Shown: in pieces, positions 1 through 8,530 of the stretch
Layout of the letters: each line of letters begins with the position of its first letter
Position numbering within the stretch: position 1 is the stretch's first letter
NCBI RefSeq assembly: GCF_014251695.1
Contig: NZ_CP059195.1
Coordinates: 248,001-312,000 of the forward strand
Length of the DNA stretch: 64,000 bases
Source: Blattabacterium cuenoti
Lineage (GTDB): Bacteria > Bacteroidota > Bacteroidia > Flavobacteriales > Blattabacteriaceae
Direction of reading: 5' to 3'
The notes under the pieces: generated by a model
Database searches by the model: none
The model's input: only the letters and a program-made list of their open reading frames with translations
What the model was told of the DNA's origin: nothing
Made by a program: the position numbers and the translations under genes

Positions 1-419
1 GTCATTCCGGGTAACATTTTCATCATTCCTATATCTTCCAAACTTTGATGTGTTGCTCCATCTTCTCCTAGAGTTAATCCAGAATGAGAAGCACATATTT
101 TAACATTTTTGTAAGAATATGCAATAGATTGACGTATTTGATCGTAAACACGAGATGTCGCAAAATTAGCAAATGTTCCAGCAAATGGAATGTATTCTCC
201 AATGCTCAATCCAGCTGCTATACCTATCATATTAGCTTCTGCTATTCCTATTTGGAAAAATCTTTCAGGAAATTCTTTAGAAAACTTATCCATAAATAAA
301 GATGTTGTAAGATCGGCACATAATGCTACCACTTTATGATTTGTACTCCCCAAAAAAGTTAAAGCTTCCCCAAAGCCTGCTCTAGTTTCTTTTAGCCCTT
401 TATTTTCATATTGTTTCAT
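1..419 (-). CDS. tkt: Transketolase C-terminal subunit (partial, runs off left edge)
   Basis: C-terminal half of a split transketolase, which moves two-carbon ketol units between sugar phosphates in the non-oxidative pentose phosphate pathway. The reading frame opens with ATG at 419 ([17 protein letters not shown]) and stays open to the window edge, so about 139 codons are visible and the 3' end is missing. The pyrimidine-binding domain shows [12 protein letters not shown], which holds the glutamate that activates thiamine diphosphate, and later the GEDGATHQ segment. The N-terminal subunit gene lies 14 bases upstream on the same strand, so the two should be co-translated to form one enzyme. 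Split transketolases are known in several bacteria and archaea. Confidence 0.93.
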   Translation of the reverse strand, partial: MKQYENKGLKETRAGFGEALTFLGSTNHKVVALCADLTTSLFMDKFSKEFPERFFQIGIAEANMIGIAAGLSIGEYIPFAGTFANFATSRVYDQIRQSIAYSYKNVKICASHSGLTLGEDGATHQSLEDIGMMKMLPGM

Positions 420-433
420 AAAAAAAATATATA

Positions 434-1291
434 TTATATTGGATAGTCTCCTAAAGGAGTTTCAGGAAGTTGCTCTAAAGCTTTTTTTAATTCATCTTCA
501 TTAGGGGCCTTTCCATGCCATGCATTATTTCCAACCATAAAATCTACACCGTACCCCATTTTTGTATATAATATGATTAAAACAGGTTTTCCTTTTCTAG
601 TTTCATTCTTGGCTTTTTTTAAAATATGAATTACTTTTTCAATATTATTTCCTTCTAATTCTTCTATAACTTTCCAATCGAATGACTCAAATTTTTTTTT
701 TAAATTTCCTAGAGGTAATACTTCATCTGTAGTTCCATCTATTTGTTGTCCATTATAATCTATAGTAGCTATATAATTATCAATTTTTCTAGAACCTGCA
801 TATAAAACTGCTTCCCAAATTTGTCCTTCATTTAATTCTCCATCTCCATGTAAACTGTAAATAATACTACTATATTCTTTACTAAGTTTTTTTGATAAAG
901 CCGCACCAATGGATACTGACATACCTTGTCCTAAAGAGCCAGAAGAAATTCGTATTCCTGGGAGTCCTTCATGTGCAGTTGGATGTCCTTGTAAACGAGA
1001 ATGTAACTTCCTAAAAGTAGATAATTCTTTAATTGAAAAAAAGCCAGAACGAGCTAATATACTATAATAAACAGGAGATATATGTCCATTAGATAAGAAA
1101 AAAAGATCTTCCCCTTTCCCATTCATATAAAATTTTTTAGAATTATAATGCATGATTTTTTGATATAAAGCAACAAAATATTCTGTACATCCCAAAGATC
1201 CACCAGGATGTCCAGATTTAGCGTCATTTACCATCCGTAAAATATCTCTTCTTACTTGAATACACAAATCGTTTAAATAACGTACATTCAT
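434..1291 (-). CDS. tkt: Transketolase N-terminal subunit
   Basis: N-terminal, thiamine-diphosphate-binding half of transketolase (285 residues). SGHPGGSLG near residues 26-34 is the family signature, and [13 protein letters not shown] near residue 150 begins the GDG motif that binds the cofactor diphosphate through a divalent metal. The C-terminal subunit follows 14 bases downstream. I chose ATG at 1291 ([10 protein letters not shown]); the frame can be extended to TTG at 1300, but that adds only three residues and there is no Shine-Dalgarno sequence to favour it. Full-length transketolases are about 660 residues, so this half plus its neighbour accounts for one enzyme. It works with ribulose-phosphate epimerase (57603-58256) in pentose metabolism. 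Confidence 0.94.
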   Translation of the reverse strand: MNVRYLNDLCIQVRRDILRMVNDAKSGHPGGSLGCTEYFVALYQKIMHYNSKKFYMNGKGEDLFFLSNGHISPVYYSILARSGFFSIKELSTFRKLHSRLQGHPTAHEGLPGIRISSGSLGQGMSVSIGAALSKKLSKEYSSIIYSLHGDGELNEGQIWEAVLYAGSRKIDNYIATIDYNGQQIDGTTDEVLPLGNLKKKFESFDWKVIEELEGNNIEKVIHILKKAKNETRKGKPVLIILYTKMGYGVDFMVGNNAWHGKAPNEDELKKALEQLPETPLGDYPI

Positions 1292-1376
1292 TTTTTTCAA
1301 TTTTTGTTTGTATATTTTTTATATTTTTCAATTTTTTTTACAAAAGTAATAATTAATTATGTAATATTATATAATT

Positions 1377-1829
1377 ATGAGCATTCTAATAAATAGAAAA
1401 GCAAGATTTAAATATCATTTTTTAGAATATTATATCGCTGGTATACAATTGTTTGGAACAGAAGTTAAATCAATAAGAGAAAATAAGGCCAATATCATGG
1501 ATAGTTTTTGTCAAATAAAAAATGGAGAATTATATTCTATCAATATGTATGTGGCTGAATATAAATTTGGAACTACTTGGAATCATTCAAGTAGAAGAGA
1601 AAGAAAATTGTTATTGAAAAAACAAGAATTAATAAAATTATATAAAAAATTAAAAAATTCTGGTTTAACTTTAATTCCCATAGAATTATTTTTTAATGAT
1701 AAAGGATACATAAAAATGAGAATAGTTTTGGCTAAAGGGAAAAAAATATATGATAAACGTGAAGCTTTGCGCAAAAAAGATTTTTTTAGAGAAATCAAAC
1801 AATCTTTCAAATTTAAAAATCGTGTTTAA
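1377..1829 (+). CDS. smpB: SsrA-binding protein SmpB
   Basis: SmpB (150 residues, the usual family length) binds tmRNA and delivers it to ribosomes stalled on broken messages. The sequence shows the oligonucleotide-binding barrel with GTEVKSIRENKAN near residue 30, KLLLKKQEL near 80, and the C-terminal KGKKIYDKREALRKKD segment whose basic tail enters the mRNA channel. It starts at the first ATG, 76 bases from the divergent transketolase gene, so the gap should carry both promoters. The tmRNA gene itself is not in this window. Confidence 0.96.
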   Translation: MSILINRKARFKYHFLEYYIAGIQLFGTEVKSIRENKANIMDSFCQIKNGELYSINMYVAEYKFGTTWNHSSRRERKLLLKKQELIKLYKKLKNSGLTLIPIELFFNDKGYIKMRIVLAKGKKIYDKREALRKKDFFREIKQSFKFKNRV

Positions 1830-1847
1830 TTTATTTATTTTTGAAAT

Positions 1848-1865
1848 CAAATATTTATATATTTG
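1848..1865 (+). promoter_or_regulatory. Candidate promoter element upstream of the OmpA-like gene
   Basis: TATATTTG at 1858-1865 matches the Bacteroidota -7 consensus TAnnTTTG and lies 26 bases before the ATG. The nearest TTG (1841-1843) is only 14 bases upstream, shorter than the usual 17-23, so the -33 element is unconvincing. The element is also the right arm of a small hairpin (7-bp arms, 1848-1865). Confidence 0.35.
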
Positions 1866-1891
1866 TTTAGATTTAAAGAAATTATAGTTTT

Positions 1892-3076
1892 ATGAAAAAC
1901 GTCAATTTTTTTATTGTTGCTTTATTTGCTTTCTTTTCGTCTGTCTTTTCCCAAGATTCGAAAGAAAAATGGTTTATTCGGATAGGAGCACATGATATTA
2001 ATTATTATCCTATAAGGTCGCCTTTTAAAGATTTTTTTATGAAAAAAAATAATAATTTTAATCCCGTTATTTCTAGTATAGAACTAGAACATAATATAAA
2101 AAAACATATAGGGTTGTATTTAGATGCTTCATTAGGAATGGTAGATAATCCAAGATGGAAAGTGGGAAATAGTTTTTTTATGAAATTTAGTCATGGGGTT
2201 CATTTATATATTTTACCTCATTACAAGTTTGATCCTTATTTAAGATTAGGAGGTGGTTATCATAAGTATAATAATTATCTTAACAAAGAGTTGAGAATTT
2301 CAGAGACCCAATATTTTAAAACGAATAAAAAGAACTTTTTTCTATTAGATGGAGGTTTAGGTTTAAATTTATGGTTGGTTTCTAATTTTGGAATTAATTT
2401 ACAAAGCACTTATAATCATGTGTTTGCTAAACAATCCAATGATTTTTTAAATTTTTGGAAACATAATGTAGGATTAATATTTCGTTTTGGAAATTTAAAA
2501 ATCAATCATGATCATACCAAAATTGTAGCAGAAACAGATCAAGATAATTCTTTTGTTCCTGTTGAAAAAGAAGAAGAAAAAAAAAATAAAATTTGTTGTA
2601 AAGAAGACTCAGATGATGATGGAATTTTAGATAAGGAAGATTTATGCCCAAATCAATTTGGATTTAGGAAATTTAAGGGGTGTCCTGATACAGATTTAGA
2701 TAATATTCCAGATTATGAAGATAAATGTCCTAATAAATTTGGAAAAAAAGAAAATAAAGGATGTCCTGATGTAGTTTTTAGTCCAATTTTATTTTATTTG
2801 AGTAAATATTCATTATCTCCTCATTATTTAAGGATTATTAATGAAATTGCTGAAATCATGATAAATAGTCTTCCGGATTATAAATTTTATATAAATGGAT
2901 ACACAGATTCTCATGGAAAATCCCATTTTAATAAAATTTTATCTATAAAAAGAGCAAATTCCGTATTTGAAGCTTTAGTTTCTAGAGGTGTTGATCCTTC
3001 TAGGATAGAAGTGAGAGGATTAGGAATAGAAAAGAAAAAAGGACGACGTGTTGAAATCATAATACGAAAGTCATAA
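1892..3076 (+). CDS. OmpA-family outer membrane protein with TSP3-type calcium repeats
   Basis: Secreted outer-membrane protein (394 residues) likely to link the outer membrane to peptidoglycan. Residues 1-20 form a signal peptide ending FSSVFS before Q. Residues ~25-210 look like a beta-barrel rich in aromatic and glycine positions. Residues ~235-290 hold acidic DSDDDGILDKEDLCP-type thrombospondin-3 repeats that bind calcium, with paired cysteines. The OmpA_C domain follows, with YTDSHG and LSIKRAN. The usual NxTxxGRxxNRRVE loop is shortened to GLGIEKKKGRRVEI, which keeps the final GRRVE but drops about ten residues. It ends one base before a 26-bp palindrome that should stop transcription. 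The family is certain; which OmpA paralogue it is I cannot say. Confidence 0.88.
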   Translation: MKNVNFFIVALFAFFSSVFSQDSKEKWFIRIGAHDINYYPIRSPFKDFFMKKNNNFNPVISSIELEHNIKKHIGLYLDASLGMVDNPRWKVGNSFFMKFSHGVHLYILPHYKFDPYLRLGGGYHKYNNYLNKELRISETQYFKTNKKNFFLLDGGLGLNLWLVSNFGINLQSTYNHVFAKQSNDFLNFWKHNVGLIFRFGNLKINHDHTKIVAETDQDNSFVPVEKEEEKKNKICCKEDSDDDGILDKEDLCPNQFGFRKFKGCPDTDLDNIPDYEDKCPNKFGKKENKGCPDVVFSPILFYLSKYSLSPHYLRIINEIAEIMINSLPDYKFYINGYTDSHGKSHFNKILSIKRANSVFEALVSRGVDPSRIEVRGLGIEKKKGRRVEIIIRKS

Positions 3077-3135
3077 CAACCAAAAAATAAAAAAGCCTCT
3101 TATTTTATTTAAGAGGCTTTTTTATTTTTTGGTTG
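3077..3135. terminator. Bidirectional terminator: 26-bp perfect inverted repeat
   Basis: Bases 3077-3102 are the exact reverse complement of 3110-3135, leaving a 7-base loop. The core GCCTCTTA/TAAGAGGC is flanked by six-A and six-T tracts on both sides, so either strand gives a hairpin followed by U-rich RNA. It begins at the base after the OmpA-like gene's TAA and includes the last codons and stop of tatC (3122-3124), which converges on it. Its length and perfection are unusual for a terminator. Confidence 0.85.
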
Positions 3136-3928
3136 GATTGTTATGTGTATGAAAAGAAATATATATACTTACTTGATAAAGTATGAAAATAGGAATCAAT
3201 ACTATAATTGTACTTAAAATATCTCCAGGTGTTATAGCAGAAGCTATAACTAACATAATCAAAAAAGCATGTTTTCTGTATTTTTTTAAAAAAATATAAG
3301 ATATTAATCCCATTTTAGTAAGAAAAAATATAAAAAATGGAAATAAAAAAATAAGACCCATAGAAAACACTGAATGTACAATTAAATAAATATAATCTGA
3401 TAAATCAAATATGTTTTTTGGTACATTACTTATTATAAAAGAATGTCCAAAATGAATCAAAAATGGACATAATATAAAATAACCGAAAAAAATTCCTGAT
3501 AAAAATAAAAAAGTAACCATAATCAGTATACATAGAGTATTTTTTTTTTCTTTCTCCGAAAGAGCTGGTTTTATAAATTTCCAAAATTCATAAAAAAGAT
3601 AAGGAAAAGATAAGATAACTCCTCCTATGAAGCAAGTCCATACATAAATATTAAATTGTCCAAATATTTGTCTATTCTGTATCTCTAAATTTTTAGATAA
3701 AAAAGAAACGGATTTAAAATGTTCCCCTAAAAAGGAATTAGCTAATTTATAAAATATACGGTAAGTAATGAAATCTGTTTTTGCTGGGCCAAAAATAATA
3801 CGATCAAATATTATATTTTTATTATTCATTAAAACAATCATTGCAATGATTATTGCGCAAAAACAATGAATTATATGTTTTCTTAATTCCTCAATATGTT
3901 TCCAAAACGGCATTTTATTTTCCTTCAT
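3122..3928 (-). CDS. tatC: Sec-independent (twin-arginine) translocase subunit TatC
   Basis: TatC (268 residues) is the membrane receptor of the Tat system, which exports folded, often cofactor-bearing proteins carrying a twin-arginine signal. The N-terminus PFWKHIEELRKH matches the family's first cytoplasmic motif. Six hydrophobic segments follow, with the conserved FWKFIKPALSEKEKK loop after the second or third. The first periplasmic loop is long, as is common in Bacteroidota. TatA/TatB are not in this window. The stop codon lies inside the 26-bp terminator palindrome shared with the convergent OmpA-like gene. ATG at 3928 is the start; no better internal ATG precedes the motif. Confidence 0.95.
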   Translation of the reverse strand: MKENKMPFWKHIEELRKHIIHCFCAIIIAMIVLMNNKNIIFDRIIFGPAKTDFITYRIFYKLANSFLGEHFKSVSFLSKNLEIQNRQIFGQFNIYVWTCFIGGVILSFPYLFYEFWKFIKPALSEKEKKNTLCILIMVTFLFLSGIFFGYFILCPFLIHFGHSFIISNVPKNIFDLSDYIYLIVHSVFSMGLIFLFPFFIFFLTKMGLISYIFLKKYRKHAFLIMLVIASAITPGDILSTIIVLIPIFILYQVSIYISFHTHNNPTKK

Positions 3929-3999
3929 AAAAATTATATTTTATAAAATAATACTTCTTTACAAGATAAATTGTAATTTGTGTGTTAAATTTCATATAA

Positions 4000-5010
4000 A
4001 TGAAATGTGGAATTATAGGTCTCCCAAATACAGGAAAATCAACATTTTTTAATCTAATTTCTAATTCTAAAGCTTTATCAAAAAATTTTCCTTTTTGTAC
4101 TATAGAACCTAATTATGGAATTACAAAAGTTCCAGATGAGAGACTGTATAAACTAAAAACAATCATTAATCCGATGAAAATAATTCCATCTGAAATAAAA
4201 ATAGTAGATATAGCTGGATTAATTAAAGGATCCCATAGAGGAGAAGGTTTAGGAAATAAATTTTTATCTCATATTCGTGAAATCAATGTAATTATACACA
4301 TGATACGTTTCTTTCATGAGATAAATATTATTCATGTAGAAGGAAGTATAAATCCTATTAGAGATAAAGAAATTATTGATACGGAATTACAATTAAAAGA
4401 TTTAGAAACGATAGAAAAAAGATTAGAAAAAGTAACTAAAAAAAATAAAACCAATAAATATACAGATATACTGAAAAAAATTTTTTCTTTTTTAAGAAAA
4501 GGGAAAAATATTAGAATGTATCCATTTAAATATGATGAAAAAGAACATATAAAAGATTTACAGTTACTAACTATTAAACCTGTTATTTATGTCTGTAACA
4601 TAGATGATAAGTTGAATCCTAAAACTAATTTATATATAGAAAAAATGAAAAAAATAGTAGAAACAGAAAATTCTACTTTAATAACTTTATCATTGAAAAA
4701 AAATAATCTAGGAATAGATCAAGTACTTAAAAACACTTATAAATTATTAAACTTACAAAGTTTTTTTACGGTAGGAAAACAAGAAATTCGATCTTGGTCA
4801 ATTCCAAACCCATGCACTGCTTATGAAGCATCTTCAGTTATTCATACAGATTTTAAAAAAAAATTTATTAAAGCAAAAGTTATTCATTATGATGATTTTA
4901 TAAAATATGAATCTGAAGAAAATGTAAAAAAAGCAGGAAAAGTATTATTAGCAGGAAAAAATTATTTTATTAAAGATGGAGATATTGTTGACTTTCGGTT
5001 AAATCAATGA
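4000..5010 (+). CDS. ychF: Ribosome-binding ATPase YchF (OBG family)
   Basis: YchF (336 residues; family usually about 360) is a P-loop NTPase of the OBG/TRAFAC class that binds ribosomes and prefers ATP to GTP. GLPNTGKSTFFN at residues 6-17 is the Walker A loop, DIAGLIKGSHRGEGLGN is the G3/switch region, and the NKxD position reads CNIDD, the altered specificity motif typical of YchF. The C-terminal TGS-like domain is clear (SFFTVGKQEIRSWSI to DGDIVDFRLNQ). Its last codons overlap the convergent peptidase gene by 7 bases, within a short palindrome. Confidence 0.95.
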   Translation: MKCGIIGLPNTGKSTFFNLISNSKALSKNFPFCTIEPNYGITKVPDERLYKLKTIINPMKIIPSEIKIVDIAGLIKGSHRGEGLGNKFLSHIREINVIIHMIRFFHEINIIHVEGSINPIRDKEIIDTELQLKDLETIEKRLEKVTKKNKTNKYTDILKKIFSFLRKGKNIRMYPFKYDEKEHIKDLQLLTIKPVIYVCNIDDKLNPKTNLYIEKMKKIVETENSTLITLSLKKNNLGIDQVLKNTYKLLNLQSFFTVGKQEIRSWSIPNPCTAYEASSVIHTDFKKKFIKAKVIHYDDFIKYESEENVKKAGKVLLAGKNYFIKDGDIVDFRLNQ

Positions 5011-5021
5011 AAAATTGATTT
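5001..5021. terminator. Hairpin across the ychF / M42 peptidase convergent stops
   Basis: AAATCAAT at 5001-5008 pairs exactly with ATTGATTT at 5014-5021 around a 5-base loop. The stem covers both stop codons of the two convergent, overlapping genes. An A/T-rich tail follows on the + side but there is no clean U-run, so termination is a guess. Confidence 0.35.
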
Positions 5022-6089
5022 ATTATTATTAATTGTTTGTAAAGTTTCAAAAATTAATAATACAGCTTGTTCTACATCTTTTTTATGAACCATTTCTACT
5101 GTGGTATGCATATATTTAAGAGGGATAGAAATTAAACCAGATAATACCCCCTTATTGGAATAAGCAAAAGCATCTGTATCTGTTCCTGTATATCTAGATG
5201 ATACTAAACGTTGAAAATGTATTTTTCTATTTTTGGCAGTAGAAATAATTAATTCTCTAACATTTTTATGTATTGAAGGAGCATATCCAATGACAGGACC
5301 TAATCCGCATTTAACATCCCCTTGTATTTTTTTATCAATCATAGGACCATAAGTATCATGAGTTACATCTGTTACAATAACTACATTAGGTTGTATAGTT
5401 TTAGATATCATTTTAGCTCCTTTTAATCCCACTTCTTCTTGAACTGAATTTACTATATATAATCCAAATTTTAAATCAATCCCATTTTCTATTATCATTT
5501 TTGCTACTTCTGCTATAATAAAACCTCCTATTTTATTATCTAATGCTCTAGATACAAAATAATTGTGATTCATAATAAAAAACTTATCAGGATAAGTTAT
5601 TATACAACCTACATGAACCCCCATATTCATTGCTTCCGCTTTATTGGAAACCCCAATATCTACAAATATATTATCTATATTTGGAGATTTTTCTTCTGAA
5701 GATTTTCTTGTATGAATAGCAGGCCATCCAAATACTCCATGAACTAATCCTTTTTCCGTATGAATAATTACTATTTTTGATGGAGCAATTTGGTGATCGG
5801 ATCCTCCATTACGAGAGACATATATGATTCCTTCTTCTGTGATATAATTAACGCACCATGATATTTCATCAACATGAGCTTCAATAATTAATTTATATGG
5901 AGAATTAGGATTAATAATTCCTACTGCTGTCCCATATAAATCGGTTTGAATTTTTTCTACATAAGAACTAATATGATTGATCCATATTTTTTGTCCTTCA
6001 CTCTCATCTCCTGTTGGAGAAAATTCATTTAAATATTTTTCAAGAAATTTAATAGAATCACTATTAATTGAATATAAATAATTATTCAT
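5004..6089 (-). CDS. M42-family metallo-aminopeptidase (glutamyl aminopeptidase / CelM type)
   Basis: Cytoplasmic co-catalytic metallopeptidase (361 residues) that trims peptides from the N-terminus, usually as a tetrahedral dodecamer. The metal ligands are all visible in order: His in IEAHVDEIS, Asp in ALDNKIGG, the catalytic and bridging pair in QEEVGLKGAK, Asp in VTDVTHD, and a late His in KYMHTTVEMVH. In a reduced genome it probably recycles peptides to amino acids. Substrate preference cannot be read from sequence. It overlaps ychF by 7 bases at the 3' end. Confidence 0.88.
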   Translation of the reverse strand: MNNYLYSINSDSIKFLEKYLNEFSPTGDESEGQKIWINHISSYVEKIQTDLYGTAVGIINPNSPYKLIIEAHVDEISWCVNYITEEGIIYVSRNGGSDHQIAPSKIVIIHTEKGLVHGVFGWPAIHTRKSSEEKSPNIDNIFVDIGVSNKAEAMNMGVHVGCIITYPDKFFIMNHNYFVSRALDNKIGGFIIAEVAKMIIENGIDLKFGLYIVNSVQEEVGLKGAKMISKTIQPNVVIVTDVTHDTYGPMIDKKIQGDVKCGLGPVIGYAPSIHKNVRELIISTAKNRKIHFQRLVSSRYTGTDTDAFAYSNKGVLSGLISIPLKYMHTTVEMVHKKDVEQAVLLIFETLQTINNNKSIFH

Positions 6090-6132
6090 TTGTTCTATTT
6101 ATTTAAAACATTAAACTAATCTTTCTAACTTT

Positions 6133-6939
6133 CTAAACAAGAATGGATCCTTTAAATATAAATTTAACATTTCCGGTTAAGGTAATATTTTTATATTCAT
6201 TTTTTGTTTTTGTCAATGTAACCCATAATTTACCTCCAAGAGTTTGAACTAAAATTTCTCCAACTTTTATTTTATTTGTTTCACATGAAGCAATAACAGA
6301 GGCAACGACTCCAGTTCCACAAGATAAAGTTTCGTCTTCTACTCCTCTTTCATAAGTACGTACTTGTAGCGTATTATTTTCAAGTATTTTAACAAAATTA
6401 ACATTGACTCCTTTTTCTAAATAAGGATTTTTAAATCTGATTTTCTTTCCTTCTTTATACACATTTTTTTCTTTTATATCTTCCACAAAAAGAATATGAT
6501 GTGGAGATCCTGTATTTAAAAAAACGTATTTTGAATGAAGTTTTATTGTGTTTTTATTTACATTAAGTAAATTGATAGAAATTAAATCCTTATTATTATT
6601 CCTTATAATAAAACCATCATGATACCCATCTATAGCTCGAAAATGAATTTTATTTTTTTTATATATTCCTAATTGATTAGCAAAAGAAATAGCACATCTT
6701 CCCCCATTTCCACACATCGTACTTTCTTTCCCATCTGAATTATAATATTTCATATAAAAATCACTTTTATATTCATCATCATTATCATTTTGAATCAAAA
6801 CAATTCCATCCGCCCCAATCCCAAAATGTCTATCACACAATTTATTGAATAAAAAAGGATCTTCTATATTTTGTTGTCTAGAATCTATAAGTATAAAATC
6901 ATTTCCCGTACCTTGATATTTATAAAATTTCAATTCCAT
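6133..6939 (-). CDS. dapF: Diaminopimelate epimerase DapF
   Basis: DapF (268 residues from the chosen start; the family is about 270) converts LL- to meso-diaminopimelate for lysine synthesis and peptidoglycan. Both catalytic cysteines are present: CGNGGRC (first base cysteine) and SCGTGVVA (second). The frame extends 17 codons upstream to 6990, but the family begins right at KFYKYQGTGNDFILID, so ATG at 6939 is preferred. The extension would also run into the htrA promoter. The meso-DAP-type MurE at 14050-15519 uses the product. Confidence 0.95.
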   Translation of the reverse strand: MELKFYKYQGTGNDFILIDSRQQNIEDPFLFNKLCDRHFGIGADGIVLIQNDNDDEYKSDFYMKYYNSDGKESTMCGNGGRCAISFANQLGIYKKNKIHFRAIDGYHDGFIIRNNNKDLISINLLNVNKNTIKLHSKYVFLNTGSPHHILFVEDIKEKNVYKEGKKIRFKNPYLEKGVNVNFVKILENNTLQVRTYERGVEDETLSCGTGVVASVIASCETNKIKVGEILVQTLGGKLWVTLTKTKNEYKNITLTGNVKFIFKGSILV

Positions 6940-6963
6940 AATAACGAAGTTAATATTATTTTT

Positions 6964-6997
6964 TTGAACTATAAAATTATTAATTTCCATATATTTG
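6964..6997 (+). promoter_or_regulatory. Promoter of htrA (TTG-N23-TATATTTG)
   Basis: TTG at 6964-6966 and an exact TAnnTTTG (TATATTTG, 6990-6997) are separated by 23 bases, inside the 17-23 range known for flavobacterial promoters. A start site near 7004 would leave a leader of about 20 bases before the ATG at 7025. It sits in the divergent dapF-htrA gap. Confidence 0.5.
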
Positions 6998-7024
6998 TTT
7001 GTATTGAATCACTAATTTGAAATT

Positions 7025-8530
7025 ATGAAGAAAATAGTTTTTTATATTGCATTAAGCAGTATTATGAGTTCAATAATAACTATTGCTGCATATAAACAAT
7101 ACGCTAAAGAAGAGTCTTTCCTTTTTCCATATACATCATCTTTAGCAAAAACAAAATGGCCCTCATCAAATTCTTCATCATTGGTTAGTACGACTGGATT
7201 TCCAGATTTTACTAGAGTTGTATCAAAAACGATACATACAGTAGTCAATGTTAAAAATTATTCAAAAAAATATAATAATCAATTTGATCCATTTGATTTC
7301 TTTTTTGGGTTTCCTGATGATTTTGGAAATAGTAGAGGAAGAAAACCTCAAAAAAATGATATTCCTGGACTTCATGGATCTGGGGTAATCATATCACCTG
7401 ATGGATATATTGTAACTAATAATCATGTAATAAAAGATGCAGAAAAAATAGAAATTACTTTGAGTGATCAAAGAACTTTTAAAGCTAAATTAATAGGAAC
7501 AGATTCTAGTACCGATATAGCTTTATTAAAAATTAATGAAAAAAATTTACCTTTCATTTATTTTTCAGATTCTAATAAAGTACAAGTAGGAGAATGGGTC
7601 CTAGCGATAGGAAACCCTTTTGATTTAAATTCTACTGTAACAGCTGGTATCATAAGTGCAAAAAATAGAAGTTTGGGAATATTGAGAGGAGAAACACAAT
7701 CAGCCATTGAATCTTTTTTTCAAACAGATGCAGCTGTCAATCCTGGAAATAGTGGGGGGGCTTTAATCAATACAAATGGAGAATTAATTGGAATTAACAC
7801 TGCCATTTCTTCAGCTTCAGGAAATTTTATAGGATATAGTTTTGCCGCCCCTTCTAACTTAGTAGCAAAAGTTATACAAGATATAAAAAAATATGGGACC
7901 GTACAACGTGCATATTTAGGAGTGAAAGGAATGGATCTTTCTAAAACAGAATATTTAAAAGCTTATAATCAAGAAACACATCAAAATATAAAATCACAAC
8001 AAGGTTTTTTAATAGGAGAAGTTTTTGAAAAAAGTGGAGCGGCAGATGCCGGACTTAAAAAAGGGGATATCATAAAAAGCATAGATGAAAAACCTATACA
8101 AAATGTTGCAGATTTGTCATTTATTGTGGGGATCAAATATCCAGGAGATAAAGTAAAAGTAAATATTATACGAAACAGACAGAAAAAAACTTTTAACGTT
8201 ATTTTAAAAGATTTACAAGGAAGAACCAAAATAAGAACTAAGGAGGAAATCCCCCCATCTGAATTATTAGGAGCAATATTTGAACCGCTTAGTCAAGAAT
8301 ATAAAAGAGATTTTGGAATTGATTATGGTATTAGAATAAGAGAGATAAGAACAGGGAGGTTAAACGCTATAGGATTGGAAGAAGGAGATATTATTTTATC
8401 TATTAATGGTAAAAAAATGAAAAAACCTAATGATGTTGATCGAGTTTTAAAAAAATACTCAGGAGATGTTACCATTAAATCTATGAAACAAAATGGACAA
8501 GTATACATAGCAGGATTTGAAATAAATTAA
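7025..8530 (+). CDS. htrA: Periplasmic serine protease of the HtrA/DegP family
   Basis: Envelope quality-control protease and chaperone (501 residues). A single N-terminal hydrophobic segment (residues ~4-22) acts as signal or anchor. The trypsin-like triad is complete: His134 in TNNHVI, Asp164 in STDIALL, Ser243 in NPGNSGGAL. Two PDZ domains follow (about 290-395 and 410-495) and should bind exposed C-termini of misfolded proteins. The active-site codons include seven consecutive Gs, rare in this A/T-rich sequence. The gene overlaps the convergent permease gene by four bases. It is the only HtrA-type protease in the window. Confidence 0.95.
   Translation: MKKIVFYIALSSIMSSIITIAAYKQYAKEESFLFPYTSSLAKTKWPSSNSSSLVSTTGFPDFTRVVSKTIHTVVNVKNYSKKYNNQFDPFDFFFGFPDDFGNSRGRKPQKNDIPGLHGSGVIISPDGYIVTNNHVIKDAEKIEITLSDQRTFKAKLIGTDSSTDIALLKINEKNLPFIYFSDSNKVQVGEWVLAIGNPFDLNSTVTAGIISAKNRSLGILRGETQSAIESFFQTDAAVNPGNSGGALINTNGELIGINTAISSASGNFIGYSFAAPSNLVAKVIQDIKKYGTVQRAYLGVKGMDLSKTEYLKAYNQETHQNIKSQQGFLIGEVFEKSGAADAGLKKGDIIKSIDEKPIQNVADLSFIVGIKYPGDKVKVNIIRNRQKKTFNVILKDLQGRTKIRTKEEIPPSELLGAIFEPLSQEYKRDFGIDYGIRIREIRTGRLNAIGLEEGDIILSINGKKMKKPNDVDRVLKKYSGDVTIKSMKQNGQVYIAGFEIN

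Noticed and set aside
84..299. 71-codon plus-strand frame at the left end
   Set aside because: Antisense to the conserved transketolase C-terminal subunit.
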